Below are positions 8,912 through 17,020 of a DNA stretch of 64,000 nucleotides, one piece after another. The translations under genes and the position numbers were made by a program. A model generated the notes under the pieces. That model was not told the DNA's origin and made no database searches. It saw only the letters and a list, made by a program, of their open reading frames with translations. How positions within the stretch are numbered: position 1 is the stretch's first letter; every line of letters starts with the position of its first letter. Source of the DNA: SHZL01 sp963815185 (lineage in GTDB: Bacteria > Pseudomonadota > Gammaproteobacteria > Xanthomonadales > SZUA-36); assembly GCA_963815185.1 (NCBI GenBank), contig CAWFGC010000011.1, positions 434,001 through 498,000 of the forward strand. Reading direction: 5' to 3'.

Positions 8912-9463
8912 CTAGCATACTTGTTCGCGCAGCCAGGCCTTTGCACTGAACCATTCGCGGGCGACGGTGCGCTCGGACATACCCATCAATTCGGCGGTTT
9001 CCTTGCCGGTGAGACCAGCAAACACGCGGTAGTGAACGATCTGACATTGCCGTTCGTCCAGTTCCAGCAGCCGGGTAAGGGCGGAATCCAGATCCAGTAC
9101 CTCAGCCGGTGACATTTCCCGCCCCAGTTCCAGTCGATCGGGGGCCGAAATGCCCTGCTCGGGATCGGTGCGTTTGGCCGCCAGCTTGCGCCGGGCATGG
9201 TCCAGCAGAATCCGCCGCATGGCCAGGGCGGCAGCGGCAAAAAAGTGACGCTTGTCGTTCCAGCTTCGCTGGCCGCTTTCAAACAGGCGCAGATAGGCCT
9301 CGTGGACCAGGTCGGTTGTCAACAGGGTGTGGCCGGCACGTTCCTGCCGCAGCTGAATAGCGGCGATGGCGCGCAATTCGGCGTAGACCATCGGCAAAAT
9401 CGCTTCGCTGGCCTGCCCAGAATCGTCAATCCCGCGCAGTATGGTGGTCAGATCCTTGGCCAT
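8912..9463 (-). CDS. ECF-type RNA polymerase sigma factor
   Basis: The 183-residue product has sigma region 2 (LLTTDLVHEAYLRLF, then RHFFAAAALAMRRILLDHAR) and region 4 with a helix-turn-helix near LTGKETAELMGMSERTV. This matches the Sigma70_ECF group found next to Ser/Thr kinases. ATG 9463 is chosen; an upstream ATG at 9502 would add 13 unlikely residues. It is the first gene of a minus-strand series sigma, kinase, family B protein, secretin, all spaced by less than 120 bases. No anti-sigma gene is present, so control probably runs through the kinase. The target promoters are unknown. Confidence 0.88.
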   Translation of the reverse strand: MAKDLTTILRGIDDSGQASEAILPMVYAELRAIAAIQLRQERAGHTLLTTDLVHEAYLRLFESGQRSWNDKRHFFAAAALAMRRILLDHARRKLAAKRTDPEQGISAPDRLELGREMSPAEVLDLDSALTRLLELDERQCQIVHYRVFAGLTGKETAELMGMSERTVAREWFSAKAWLREQVC

Positions 9464-9622
9464 GTTCCAATCAGACGGTCGAAGAATGAGCGAGAATCGC
9501 ATTATGCCGCGCTGGACGGGCAGCTGACAAACTTCTCGGAGGAGCGAGGCGGCAATAGACTGAGCGCCTGGACCCGATCGTCCGGATCACACCCGGCGTT
9601 GGCAGAGTTGTCACGCGACTTG

Positions 9623-9913
9623 CGCTTTTCATTGCTGATCCTGTCGCCGGAGGCCGTGGGTGCGGTGAATGCGGCGATGGCCAACGAGTTGCAGCGATCC
9701 ATCAACATCTTCCTCGGTTGCGTGACCGCCAGCATCGGCCTGACTGTACCCGCGGTACTACGTGTCAGCGTGCTGACCGGCGAGCCTTTGCTACTTGGCC
9801 TCAACCGCAAACAGTCCTTGATGCTGTTCGTCACGCTTGCCCTGTCGCTGGTCACATACGGCAGCGGTCGCACCAATATCCTGTTGGGGGCGGTGCACCT
9901 GGTGCTCACGTAA
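9623..9913 (+). pseudogene. C-terminal remnant of a ChaA-like Ca2+/H+ antiporter
   Basis: About 96 codons read as the last part of a cation/proton antiporter: LLILSPEAVGAVNAA, NELQRSINIFLG, ASIGLTVPAV, TYGSGRTNILLGAVHLVL. These match the conserved end of ChaA-type exchangers, with polar residues in the second exchanger repeat. No start or N-terminal half is present, and the 5' side runs straight into sequence antisense to the sigma factor. It is a decayed fragment left by rearrangement. Confidence 0.7.
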
Positions 9914-9929
9914 TCTTCCATTCCTGGCT

Positions 9930-10010
9930 GAGCTCTCGGACCTGATCGAGGGTCGAAAGCAAGTGCGGCTCTACAGCCTGCAAGAGTACGACGCGCTGAA
10001 ATCAAATTAG
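9930..10010 (+). pseudogene. Possible 3' remnant resembling secreted family C
   Basis: An open stretch ends VRLYSLQEYDALKSN and stops at TAG 10008-10010. The intact family C proteins end with GYSQTDYDALKTN (14463-14891) and GYSKQEYTELKAQ (12218-12652). The tail similarity over about 13 residues is suggestive but short, and the upstream residues do not match, so this may be coincidence. Confidence 0.25.
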
Positions 10011-10070
10011 GAGAAGCAGGCTACTGAATCGCAGCGGAGAACCGCACACGGTTTGTCGATTTATCGAGCG

Positions 10071-10163
10071 ATGATAGTGCCACGCAAATGCCTGGATTAC
10101 TTGACGCCCTATGAGGTGTTCAAAGACACTCGGGAAACACTAACCGTTGCACTTCGTAGTTGA
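10071..10163 (+). mobile_element. IS30-family transposase C-terminal remnant
   Basis: Thirty codons read PRKCLDYLTPYEVF followed by LTVALRS and a stop. This is the conserved end of IS30-type transposases (usually RPRKCL-YRTP-EVF with a short tail). Everything upstream is lost. Together with the antiporter remnant on its left and a truncated family A gene on its right it marks a rearranged zone. Confidence 0.65.
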
Positions 10164-10375
10164 ATCTAAGCCCCGTTCCCTGCCCATGCGCTTTCACTAT
10201 TTTGGTGCCACCCGCATCCGAATTGTAGACCTTGTGCGGGACCGTTTCCGGGCCGTCTTTTCCGTTTTAGGTCAGTATTTCAATTTTAAAGCCAGTTTTA
10301 TTTGTCCCCGTCACCTTGACGTTGCGTGTTCCGTCTGCAATTTCCATCAGTTCATATCCGCGGCTGTGGGCAACC

Positions 10376-10700
10376 TCACCAGACCCAGGTCATGTCTCCC
10401 GTGCCGCATGCCACGCCACAGTTATAGGCGAGGTAATAGAAAGTGTTTTCTGACGTGTTGTCGACATCGACCAGTATTTTGCAATTCTTGTCTTCTTGCA
10501 GGATTTTCTTTATATCGTTGCAGGGAATTTTCACATTTCCGTTTTTGCCGGTCGTTGTATAGATCTTTATGTGGTCAAAACCGTCTTTTTTATCGAGGTT
10601 AATGGTCTTGCTCTGCCCGGCAAGGATCTCCAGGGTGTTGCTCCCTGCTCGTGTACCATCAGACTTCTGCGCCAGGGAGTTCAGCTTTTTGCAGAAGGAT
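10376..10700 (-). pseudogene. 5'-truncated copy of secreted family A
   Basis: The minus strand reads DGTRAGSNTLEILAGQSKT, LDKKDGFDHIKIYTTTGK, PCNDI, CKILVD, YLAYNCGVACGTGDMTWVW and a TGA at 10376-10378. This aligns with the second two thirds of both intact family A proteins (13434-13952 and 16173-16700). The signal peptide and the GACDI-DLPCWGD block are absent: upstream of about 10700 the frame meets a TGA and similarity ends. It is a broken third copy. The stretch 10164-10375 shows short open frames but nothing I can assign. Confidence 0.75.
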
Positions 10701-10920
10701 TTGGGTCGGCCCTTTGGTCAATATCGCTTAGTGCTGGTCAATTACCCTGGGTATTCGTTGTCACAAGATTTTATGTTTCTACGCTTAATGGATTACAAGC
10801 GGGAATCGGCCAAGCGCAGTTTTGCTGGCACCAGCTTGATTCATAATAGATAAAGTTCAATATTAACAGACACATGAGATTTCTTTGGTAATACAGAAAT
10901 GATTCAGGAGAACTGCCGAC

Positions 10921-11391
10921 ATGAGCACAAAAAACACATTATTGCCCAGCGTATTGCTGTGTCTTACCATGGTCAGTACCTGCAACGCATCCGGTAAACT
11001 GGATTTTTGCGAGGCGGGTTCCGATTGTAACGATGGGGGAGTGGTAAACCTTGCATCGGTGGTGGTTACCAAGGTGAAGGTTACGCAGTTAGCGGGTGCG
11101 AACAATTGTCCGGAAGTAGAAAAAACGCACTCTGAGAACCTGATTTCCCATACCGCAAGCTCACTGTTCACCATGGAAACCGCTGATCCCAAAACCTACT
11201 TCACTCTGAAACTCCTGAAAGCCTGTCCGTACCACATCAAGTTCAGCACCACTGCGGGCTGCATAGGTGATAAAGACGCAAAGATTTCATTGGATAATCA
11301 GAACAATAAAGAGCCCAGAACCTGGGCGTTATTGAAAGGTGCCTGTGGAACTCTGAAAGCCAACACTGCTTACGTAGAGTCCATTGAGTGA
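10921..11391 (+). CDS. Hypothetical secreted six-cysteine protein
   Basis: The 156-residue product has a signal peptide (hydrophobic LLPSVLLCLTMVSTC, likely cleavage near CNA-SG) and six cysteines in the mature part (DFC, SDC, NNC, KAC, AGC, GAC). A CAGGAGA ribosome-binding site precedes the ATG. No known family is recognised and no paralog is seen in the window. The gene and its surroundings are visibly richer in A and T than the core genes after 20 kb. By export signal and cysteine pattern it belongs to the secreted-protein archipelago. Confidence 0.7.
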   Translation: MSTKNTLLPSVLLCLTMVSTCNASGKLDFCEAGSDCNDGGVVNLASVVVTKVKVTQLAGANNCPEVEKTHSENLISHTASSLFTMETADPKTYFTLKLLKACPYHIKFSTTAGCIGDKDAKISLDNQNNKEPRTWALLKGACGTLKANTAYVESIE

Positions 11392-11507
11392 CGCCCTGAA
11401 ACCATCATTCTATCACTCAACATTCAGTGGATTTCAGCTGTTAACCCGCATTCACACGGACGCCGACAACCACGATGATTGTCAATTAATTCTTCAGCAG
11501 GTTGTGT

Positions 11508-12077
11508 TCAGTCGCCTGTGTAGCACATGTCATCCATGTTGCCGTCAGCCTTGCAGCGATTATCATTGAGCGTGGTACCCGATGACTTGAATTTCATGGT
11601 TTTGTTGACATCTTTCTTGTAGACCAGTTTGTGGCCATCCTTGTGACAGGACTTTTTATTTCCCGACTCAATGGGTATGGAAATCCACACTTCATCTCCA
11701 TCCTTCAAGGGTGGGTAGGAAACCCCGAGCACGCTGCCTTCACCACTTTTTCCGTTGAAATGGTTCAAGTCCACAGACAGACTTTGGCCCGTGTCAATTT
11801 CCTTGTTCAGAGCGGGATAATATGACCAGCCGAAATCGTACTCATTGCCATTGGGCTTCACGTACATCAGGGTGAGACCAGCAACCGCATAGCCCCCATG
11901 GTTGGAGTACTTGATTTTGTCTACGTAGCAAATCTTTGCATCGCCCTCGTGTGTATGAGCATAGCTTGAAGGCGCCAGAAATGCCGCGAGCATGGTCACA
12001 ACGAATGTGTTGAACCGCAGAGTGTGCAGCTTGTGCGGGCGTGGGTATTGCTGACTATCCTTTAACAATGTGCGCAT
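11508..12077 (-). CDS. Secreted four-cysteine protein with a family B-like tail
   Basis: The 189-residue product has a long charged N-region, then a hydrophobic core (FVVTMLAAFLAPSSYA) and likely cleavage before HTHEGD. The mature chain has four cysteines. The C-terminal third, with SCHKDGHKLVY and KSSGTTLNDNRCK, resembles the family B tail (GCQLVLESKGTTLNNNK), so it may be a distant member. GAGGAGT precedes the ATG. The middle is rich in Gly, Tyr and Trp and looks beta-stranded. No known family is recognised. Confidence 0.7.
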   Translation of the reverse strand: MRTLLKDSQQYPRPHKLHTLRFNTFVVTMLAAFLAPSSYAHTHEGDAKICYVDKIKYSNHGGYAVAGLTLMYVKPNGNEYDFGWSYYPALNKEIDTGQSLSVDLNHFNGKSGEGSVLGVSYPPLKDGDEVWISIPIESGNKKSCHKDGHKLVYKKDVNKTMKFKSSGTTLNDNRCKADGNMDDMCYTGD

Positions 12078-12217
12078 GATTTACTCCTCAATGCATAGAC
12101 GGACCCAAATACCCCTAACTATTTGCAATAGCACACTAGCGTGAATATTTGTGCCAGTCATCAATTTTTTTCGTCGCTCAGTCCTCGTAATCAGATTCCG
12201 ATTAACAGCCGCCAGGC

Positions 12218-12652
12218 TCACTGTGCTTTCAGTTCGGTGTACTCCTGCTTGCTGTAACCGCATGTCACACCGAAGCTTCCATCGCTTTTGATGCGTGCCG
12301 CGCAGCGCGATTTGTTGCCTCCGTTATCAGTATTTGCGTTGGCTCGTTCATTCGAGTTATTGATGCAAGTGAATGCCTGCACATCCCGGTTCGTTGTCCC
12401 CCACTTGAAGGTATAACCTTCTCCTTCGCCTGGCGCTAAAGTCTTTTTCTGACAAACGGTTTCGATGGCCGCCCTGGCGGAATTCTGACAGCCCAATTCG
12501 ACGGTTTTTTTAATACCAGCACAACCGGCAGCCTTCCAGATCACATCGACGTTTTGATCAGTCGAATTATAGACATAGGAATTGGCCAATAATGTCAGCG
12601 GAAACAGACTTGCCAACGCGCCTGGCACAAGTCGATTGAGGAAAAAATTCAT
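12218..12652 (-). CDS. Secreted six-cysteine protein, family C member 1
   Basis: The 144-residue product has a signal peptide ending near LTLLANS and six cysteines (AGC, LGC, TVC, FTC, SRC, VTC). All six align with those of the gene at 14463-14891. The two share an AAGCAG block, a TVCKK-like block, an LA-GE turn, T-NR, a Gly/Asn-rich loop and the end CGYS---Y--LK. The chain opens with a V-N-T pattern typical of a first beta strand. AAGGAGA lies upstream of the ATG. The function is unknown; a disulfide-stabilised extracellular beta domain is inferred. Confidence 0.75.
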   Translation of the reverse strand: MNFFLNRLVPGALASLFPLTLLANSYVYNSTDQNVDVIWKAAGCAGIKKTVELGCQNSARAAIETVCQKKTLAPGEGEGYTFKWGTTNRDVQAFTCINNSNERANANTDNGGNKSRCAARIKSDGSFGVTCGYSKQEYTELKAQ

Positions 12653-13134
12653 GAGTTAGTCTCCTTGAAATTTTACGATGCAACACAAACGGGACCTGAA
12701 TCGAAATCTGGCACATTGAAAACCGGCCTGTCATCCACGTAGATCAACCATTCACCGCGTGAACGCGGGAGCACTGCTTCGGTTCCGCGCAAATTTGCTG
12801 CCAATGAATCTGTAAGCGCAAAGAGCGTAAAGTTTCTGCCATGCTAATTGGCGAGAGGTGCTATCAAAACTGCCGGTTCATCTGCGCAATTCGCTTGGCA
12901 TCGCTGAATCTGAAGCGTAGTCCATCGAGGCAGAGCCGAACCTGATCTAAAACGCCAGCAGAACAGAAGCTGTAATCTGGCTCCCGGAAGGGTGTTCAGG
13001 CCTTTTTCGGTGGGATCCACTGCTACATGACGCCGGTCCGTGACACAAATTCCCCGTTTTCCCCGCTTTGAGGCATATAGCTTCTGCGACACCTGAAGCT
13101 TAATGCCGAAGTTCACTTCGGGGAGGAACAAAGA
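12653..13134. other. Intergenic gap without a supported gene
   Basis: Frames here are short, lack ribosome-binding sites and do not resemble known proteins. The only structured element is a dyad, CCGAAGT-TC-ACTTCGG, at 13106-13121, just before the small reading frame at 13135, where it could act as an operator or as an RNA hairpin covering the ribosome-binding site. Confidence 0.5.
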
Positions 13135-13254
13135 ATGAACTCGTACAGAATTGGCCAAACCGGCTTCGTGCAATCAACTCTTAATATCGTAATGGTGATG
13201 CTTGCATTTGCCAGTACAGTGATCACCTGCGTTACAAGACGAAATTTGCGCTGA
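13135..13254 (+). CDS. Small reading frame of 39 residues, signal-peptide-like
   Basis: A GGGAGGA ribosome-binding site sits ten bases before the ATG. The 39-residue product has a polar start and one hydrophobic stretch (LNIVMVMLAFASTVITCV), then a basic end (TRRNLR). It could be a small membrane protein, a leader peptide or the surviving 5' end of a lost secreted-protein gene. The dyad at 13106-13121 overlaps its upstream region. No homolog is recognised. Confidence 0.35.
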   Translation: MNSYRIGQTGFVQSTLNIVMVMLAFASTVITCVTRRNLR

Positions 13255-13433
13255 CTGATGCGCAGTGAAGACCAATGCTTTTCCGCCAGGAGGCTGGCAC
13301 CGATTTCAACATTTAGCCAGGAGACAACTCAGCAACATGCCGGGGATAAGCGGTACTTCGCGTTTCTTGCGCTTGGTACGCATTTGAACCATCATTCTTG
13401 GCCCAGACAGTGTATTCAACGGAGGATGAATTC

Positions 13434-13952
13434 ATGCCTGCACAACTCAGAATTTTGCTCACTCCTTTTACCTTGGTCGCCTTGCTTGCAACCGCCCCCG
13501 CTGTGGCTGTTGGCGCTTGCGATATTTCAGACCTGCCCTGTTGGGGGGATGACACGAAATGCAACATAAAAATCATCAACAACACGGGCAAATCATCAGG
13601 ATCAGGCGGTACGCATTTCAACCAAACCTCCTGGGCCGTCACGATCAAGGCTAAGGCACTCATGCCGAACGGTACCCGTGCCGGCAGTAATACCCTTGAA
13701 ATTCTTGCCGGCCAGAGCAAGACCCTCAACCTGGACAAGAAGGATGGTTTTGACCGTCTCGAGATTTTCACCAGTACCGGAAAAGGCGGCAACGTGACAA
13801 TTCAGTGCGATGACATCCGAGAGATTCTGGAAAACGACAAGAACTGCAAAGTCCTGGTTGACCGAAGTGAGAAACATGGCGATACCTACTATTACTTCGC
13901 TTACAACTGTGGTGTGGCATGGGGCGAAGGGGACATTGTCTGGGTTTGGTAG
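13434..13952 (+). CDS. Secreted six-cysteine protein, family A member 1
   Basis: The 172-residue product starts at ATG 13434 behind CGGAGGA. A signal peptide ends near PAVAVG. The mature chain opens GACDISDLPCWGDDTKCN and has six cysteines. It is closely related to 16173-16700: they share NNTG-SSGSGG, NQTSW, NRAGSN or TRAGSN, ILAGQSKT-NLDKK-GFDR, an IPC or IQC block, and YNCGVA near the end. Rows of short alternating strands suggest a beta-sandwich. A broken third copy lies at 10376-10700. No known family is recognised; a secreted binding or effector protein is a guess. Confidence 0.75.
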   Translation: MPAQLRILLTPFTLVALLATAPAVAVGACDISDLPCWGDDTKCNIKIINNTGKSSGSGGTHFNQTSWAVTIKAKALMPNGTRAGSNTLEILAGQSKTLNLDKKDGFDRLEIFTSTGKGGNVTIQCDDIREILENDKNCKVLVDRSEKHGDTYYYFAYNCGVAWGEGDIVWVW

Positions 13953-14462
13953 AAAAAGTACTCCGGTTATCCCAGTCCATGGCTTCCAACTCAGCTTTCC
14001 TTTCATCGCTGAAGAGCCGTTCGAATTGCTGATGATGCTGGGTGGGATGGGTTCGACAACCGAACTCAGGACCATTGCGGGGAAATTCATTGCCGCAAGC
14101 TATGCCCTATAAAGCGGAGATGTGTTCCTGGCAACCGTTGCTGCTCCCGCACCAAACTGAGGTCTGGCGTAAGACCTGGAATTCCGACAGTCAACTAGAG
14201 CACGCCCAATTTGTTCAGAACTGACATGTTGAATCCCCCTTCGAAAGAAATAATGCACCAGCAAATTACCACCGACGCCGAGGTGCAATTTTTCCCCATA
14301 GAAGCACACGAAACAGCCCGGGAATGGGTGCTCGGCTCACTCCAGTCTGCGCAGCGAAGCTCCACTCTTCCGCCCTGAACGTGGCACAAATCTCGCCGGG
14401 TTTTCGCTTGAAATATATATGACATGAAACTCTTATTGATCGAGTAACCCGAGGACCCAACC
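13953..14462. other. Intergenic gap without a supported gene
   Basis: This 510-base stretch has only short frames without good ribosome-binding sites. A ten-codon minus-strand frame at about 14195-14227 (MSVLNKLGVL) follows a purine-rich site but is too short to support as a gene. The promoter of the family C gene at 14463 must lie at the right end, where AT-rich bases (AAATATATATG) occur near 14410. Confidence 0.4.
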
Positions 14463-14891
14463 ATGAGACTTTCCACCCTCTTGATCGCAACATCACTGTC
14501 GGTATCGATGGCACCCGTCATTGCGCTCGCCGATTCACACGTTCTGAATACGTCCAAGAAGGATGCCTGGGTGTACTGGCAGGCCGCAGGTTGCGCCGGA
14601 GTGAAGTCCTTGCCATCGTGCGCGGTGGGCAACAACGCCTTAACGGTGTGCAAGAAGAGCAAGCTCGCGAGCGGTGAAAGTGACCAATATCACTACAAGG
14701 ACGGAACCTCTAACCGCACGGTACTCGTCTATACGTGCTACAACAATGGCAAGAACGAGGAATTCAACTACGCGCAGACGGGCAACAAGGGCGACAAGAA
14801 GCGATGTGCGGTTCTGAACGAAGGCGCCACGCCGATGAAGGTCAAGTGCGGGTATAGCCAAACCGACTATGATGCTCTGAAAACGAACTAG
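14463..14891 (+). CDS. Secreted six-cysteine protein, family C member 2
   Basis: The 142-residue product has a signal peptide ending at IALA and mature sequence from DSHVLNTSKKDAWVYWQAAG. Its six cysteines align with those of 12218-12652, as do AAGCAGVK, TVCKK, LASGE, a T-NRTV block and CGYSQTDYDALK at the end. GAGGA precedes the ATG. It is encoded on the opposite strand to its paralog, which rules out a simple tandem duplication. Lys is frequent, so the protein is basic. The function is unknown. Confidence 0.75.
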   Translation: MRLSTLLIATSLSVSMAPVIALADSHVLNTSKKDAWVYWQAAGCAGVKSLPSCAVGNNALTVCKKSKLASGESDQYHYKDGTSNRTVLVYTCYNNGKNEEFNYAQTGNKGDKKRCAVLNEGATPMKVKCGYSQTDYDALKTN

Positions 14892-15209
14892 ACGAATGAG
14901 AAACTGGGCTTCGACCCAGATTGCAAAGTTCTTGGACGAATTCGTTAGGCCAACGAAGTCGCTGTAAAACATGGTGGTGCTCGGAAGGCTGTCGATTTTG
15001 CATCCATCGTTGTTTGGCATCGTGCCCGACGTCTCGCATTTACGGTGCCACCGGACGACGCTTAGACGATCTTCGGGTCGCCAATGAAAGCCCGGAAAGC
15101 CGAATATTGGCAATCGCGTGACACAAACCCCTTGTACTTCGCGCTGTAGGTGATAAGCCGGGAGATCCAACTCGTCGAACAACTCAGCCTTAAAAGGAGG
15201 TACGGAACA
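14892..15209. other. Intergenic gap without a supported gene
   Basis: A long minus-strand frame crosses this gap but is mostly antisense to the family C and B genes on either side and has no ribosome-binding site. Other frames are broken. A decayed coding sequence is possible, but none can be assigned. Confidence 0.4.
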
Positions 15210-15812
15210 ATGGTCAGGACTACAGCAATTCACGGCTTGGCGCGCACACTGGTAGTTACAGGCACTGTCACGGTGCTTTTGGCCGGCTTGGTGGCACCCG
15301 CTGAAGCGGCAACCAGGCGGTTCAAGAAGACGGACAGCTACTGCAAGCAAACCGATTCAAACGGTAATCCAAATCCCTGTGCCGCGCTTGTCTACGGCAA
15401 TGGTGGCGCCTACCAGGTTAAGTCCACCACGGTCGAGGTGCGGGATAACCCCTACGACACCAATCCGGCGTGCAACGGCGTCAATATGTACAGCAACAAC
15501 AGCCTGAATACTGGCGACTACGGCGTCTTCGTCGTGCCAGCTCCATGCCGTTACAAGCTCACCATCGACATCAACGGCGGCGACAACAAGGGTAACCACG
15601 TCTATATCACGCCGGGGTGCCAGCTCGTTCTTGAATCGAAGGGCACGTCGCTTAACGACAACAAGCCCAAGAAGAAATCAATTGAGTGGACCGACACAGC
15701 GAAATCCTCGCTCGGCAAAAAGGGTATCTCGGTCAGCAACGACGACGTGAGCGACGTCTATTGGCACCAGGCCCAGGGACAGAACGCTAAGCACGCCTGC
15801 AAAATGGACTAA
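15210..15812 (+). CDS. Secreted six-cysteine protein, family B member 2
   Basis: ATG 15210 follows a strong AAAAGGAGG site; longer upstream starts lack one. The 200-residue product has a signal peptide ending at APAEAA and six cysteines. It aligns along its whole mature length with 5261-5896: SYC or TYC, NPC-ALVY, PAC, YGVFVVPAPC-YKLTI, GGDN, TPGCQLVLESKGTSLN, NKPK, EWTD and a final Cys. This paralog sits in the archipelago while the other sits beside the secretin and kinase, which links the two regions. The function is unknown. Confidence 0.78.
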   Translation: MVRTTAIHGLARTLVVTGTVTVLLAGLVAPAEAATRRFKKTDSYCKQTDSNGNPNPCAALVYGNGGAYQVKSTTVEVRDNPYDTNPACNGVNMYSNNSLNTGDYGVFVVPAPCRYKLTIDINGGDNKGNHVYITPGCQLVLESKGTSLNDNKPKKKSIEWTDTAKSSLGKKGISVSNDDVSDVYWHQAQGQNAKHACKMD

Positions 15813-15909
15813 AGCCAAATTGGGACAGGCATTGAGAATGCGGCGGATTTCCGCCGCAATCGGCAATGCATGAGATTCACGAAATTCGCGCGAATTCGAC
15901 TCTCTTGTG

Positions 15910-16104
15910 CTGTCTCGAGCCGCCAACCTGCTCCGATCACGGCATTGAGCCTTGATGTATTTTCCGGAAATGCGATAGTTGTGACACGTCTGCGCGCTGC
16001 TGTTGCGGGGGCGGCTGGTACTGGGCCACTCAAGCACTGTCCCGCCGCATTCATTGCCGGAAGAAAGCTCACCGTCCTGACTTGCCCCATGCCACACCAC
16101 AATT
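15910..16104 (-). pseudogene. Mosaic remnant: family A tail joined to a cyanovirin-N-like fragment
   Basis: The minus strand first reads NCGVAWG, the end of family A, and shares an 18-base identical run with the gene at 13434. Directly after it, in another frame, comes DGELSSGNECGGTVLEW, then TCHNYRISGKYIKAQCRDR, which matches the CVNH gene at 18372-18965 (DGNLSSSHECGGAVLEW and TCENYRIDGKYIKAQCRNR). There is no start and no signal peptide. The junction looks like recombination between neighbouring secreted-protein genes. Confidence 0.65.
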
Positions 16105-16172
16105 TTAGACCACCCGTAAAACTGATTTTCACCCACATCGCCCAACCTGGGCAGAACTGCAGCTAATGTATC

Positions 16173-16700
16173 CTAGAATGACCAGAAAGAAGCGTCTGCC
16201 CGATCACTGGCCACGCCACAGTTGTAGGCCAGATAATAGTATGTGTTTTCTATTACTCTGGAGACTGCGAATATCTTGCATTGTTTGTCAGCTGCCAGTA
16301 TCGCCCGGATGTCATTGCAAGGGATATACAAGTTTCCCTTGCCTGCAGTTGTCGTAAATACCTTGATTCGATCAAAGCCGTGCTTCTTGTCAAGGTTGAT
16401 TGTCTTGCTTTGACCGGCAAGGATGGTCAGGGAGTTGCTGCCGGCGCGGTTACCGTCGGGTTTTACCGCCAGGACCTTGATGGTCGCCACCCAGGACGTT
16501 TGGTTATAGTTGGGCCCGCCCGAGCCCGAGCTCTCGCCCGTGTTGTTCTTGAACTTGATGTTGCATTTCGTGTTGTCCCCCCAGCAGGGCAGGTCGGTAA
16601 TATCGCACGCACCGGCCTCATCGCCTGCCTGAGCGTGTGCGCTGGCGAGCATAAAGATAACGGGAATAACGGCAAGCAACGTTTTGAGTTTGGCAATCAT
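16173..16700 (-). CDS. Secreted six-cysteine protein, family A member 2
   Basis: ATG 16700 follows a GCGGAGA site; the frame extends further upstream but without a signal for translation. The 175-residue product has a signal peptide ending near SAHAQA and a mature chain beginning GACDITDLPCWGDNTKCN. Its six cysteines match those of 13434-13952, and identity is high along the chain (NNTGESSGSGG, NQTSW, RAGSN, ILAGQSKTINLDKKHGFDR, YNCGVA), while the last residues differ (SFWSF against WVW). It is convergent with the mosaic remnant region. The function is unknown. Confidence 0.75.
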   Translation of the reverse strand: MIAKLKTLLAVIPVIFMLASAHAQAGDEAGACDITDLPCWGDNTKCNIKFKNNTGESSGSGGPNYNQTSWVATIKVLAVKPDGNRAGSNSLTILAGQSKTINLDKKHGFDRIKVFTTTAGKGNLYIPCNDIRAILAADKQCKIFAVSRVIENTYYYLAYNCGVASDRADASFWSF

Positions 16701-16870
16701 GGGCACGGTCTCCGCTCTCAGGCTATTGGAAGTAGTCCATGATAACAACAAGCGCACTGAAGCAGTGCTTTGTGCCAAACAGCGCCCCAGAACGCATGCT
16801 GAATACCGATCCGTCCGTCAGGAATGGGGGTCGCTGAGGGGCAGGAATGTACTAATGCCGCGGACCTCAA

Positions 16871-16975
16871 GGTTCAAAGGGGTCAGAACAACTTGATCTG
16901 CCCCGTCGATTGGAATTTCAAGTTGTTCTGACCCTTTTGGTTCCTTTGGTTTGACCCCTTTGGTTTTGTGCCAAA
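16871..16975. repeat. Palindromic element copy 2 with an extra half unit
   Basis: Arms at 16875-16896 and 16918-16939 have one mismatch. A further partial arm, TTTGACCCCTTTGG, follows at about 16950-16963, as if a second copy had been nested or deleted. The loop is the same as in copy 1. It fills most of the 16701-17020 gap, where no gene is supported. Confidence 0.8.
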
Positions 16976-17020
16976 TCAAATCGTGAATGGAATTGAGCGC
17001 AACGATCATGCTCATACTGT

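Noticed and set aside
14640..15350. 236-codon minus-strand open frame across the family C and B genes
   Set aside because: Mostly antisense to two supported secreted-protein genes and lacks a start signal; the middle part in the gap could be decayed coding sequence but cannot be assigned.
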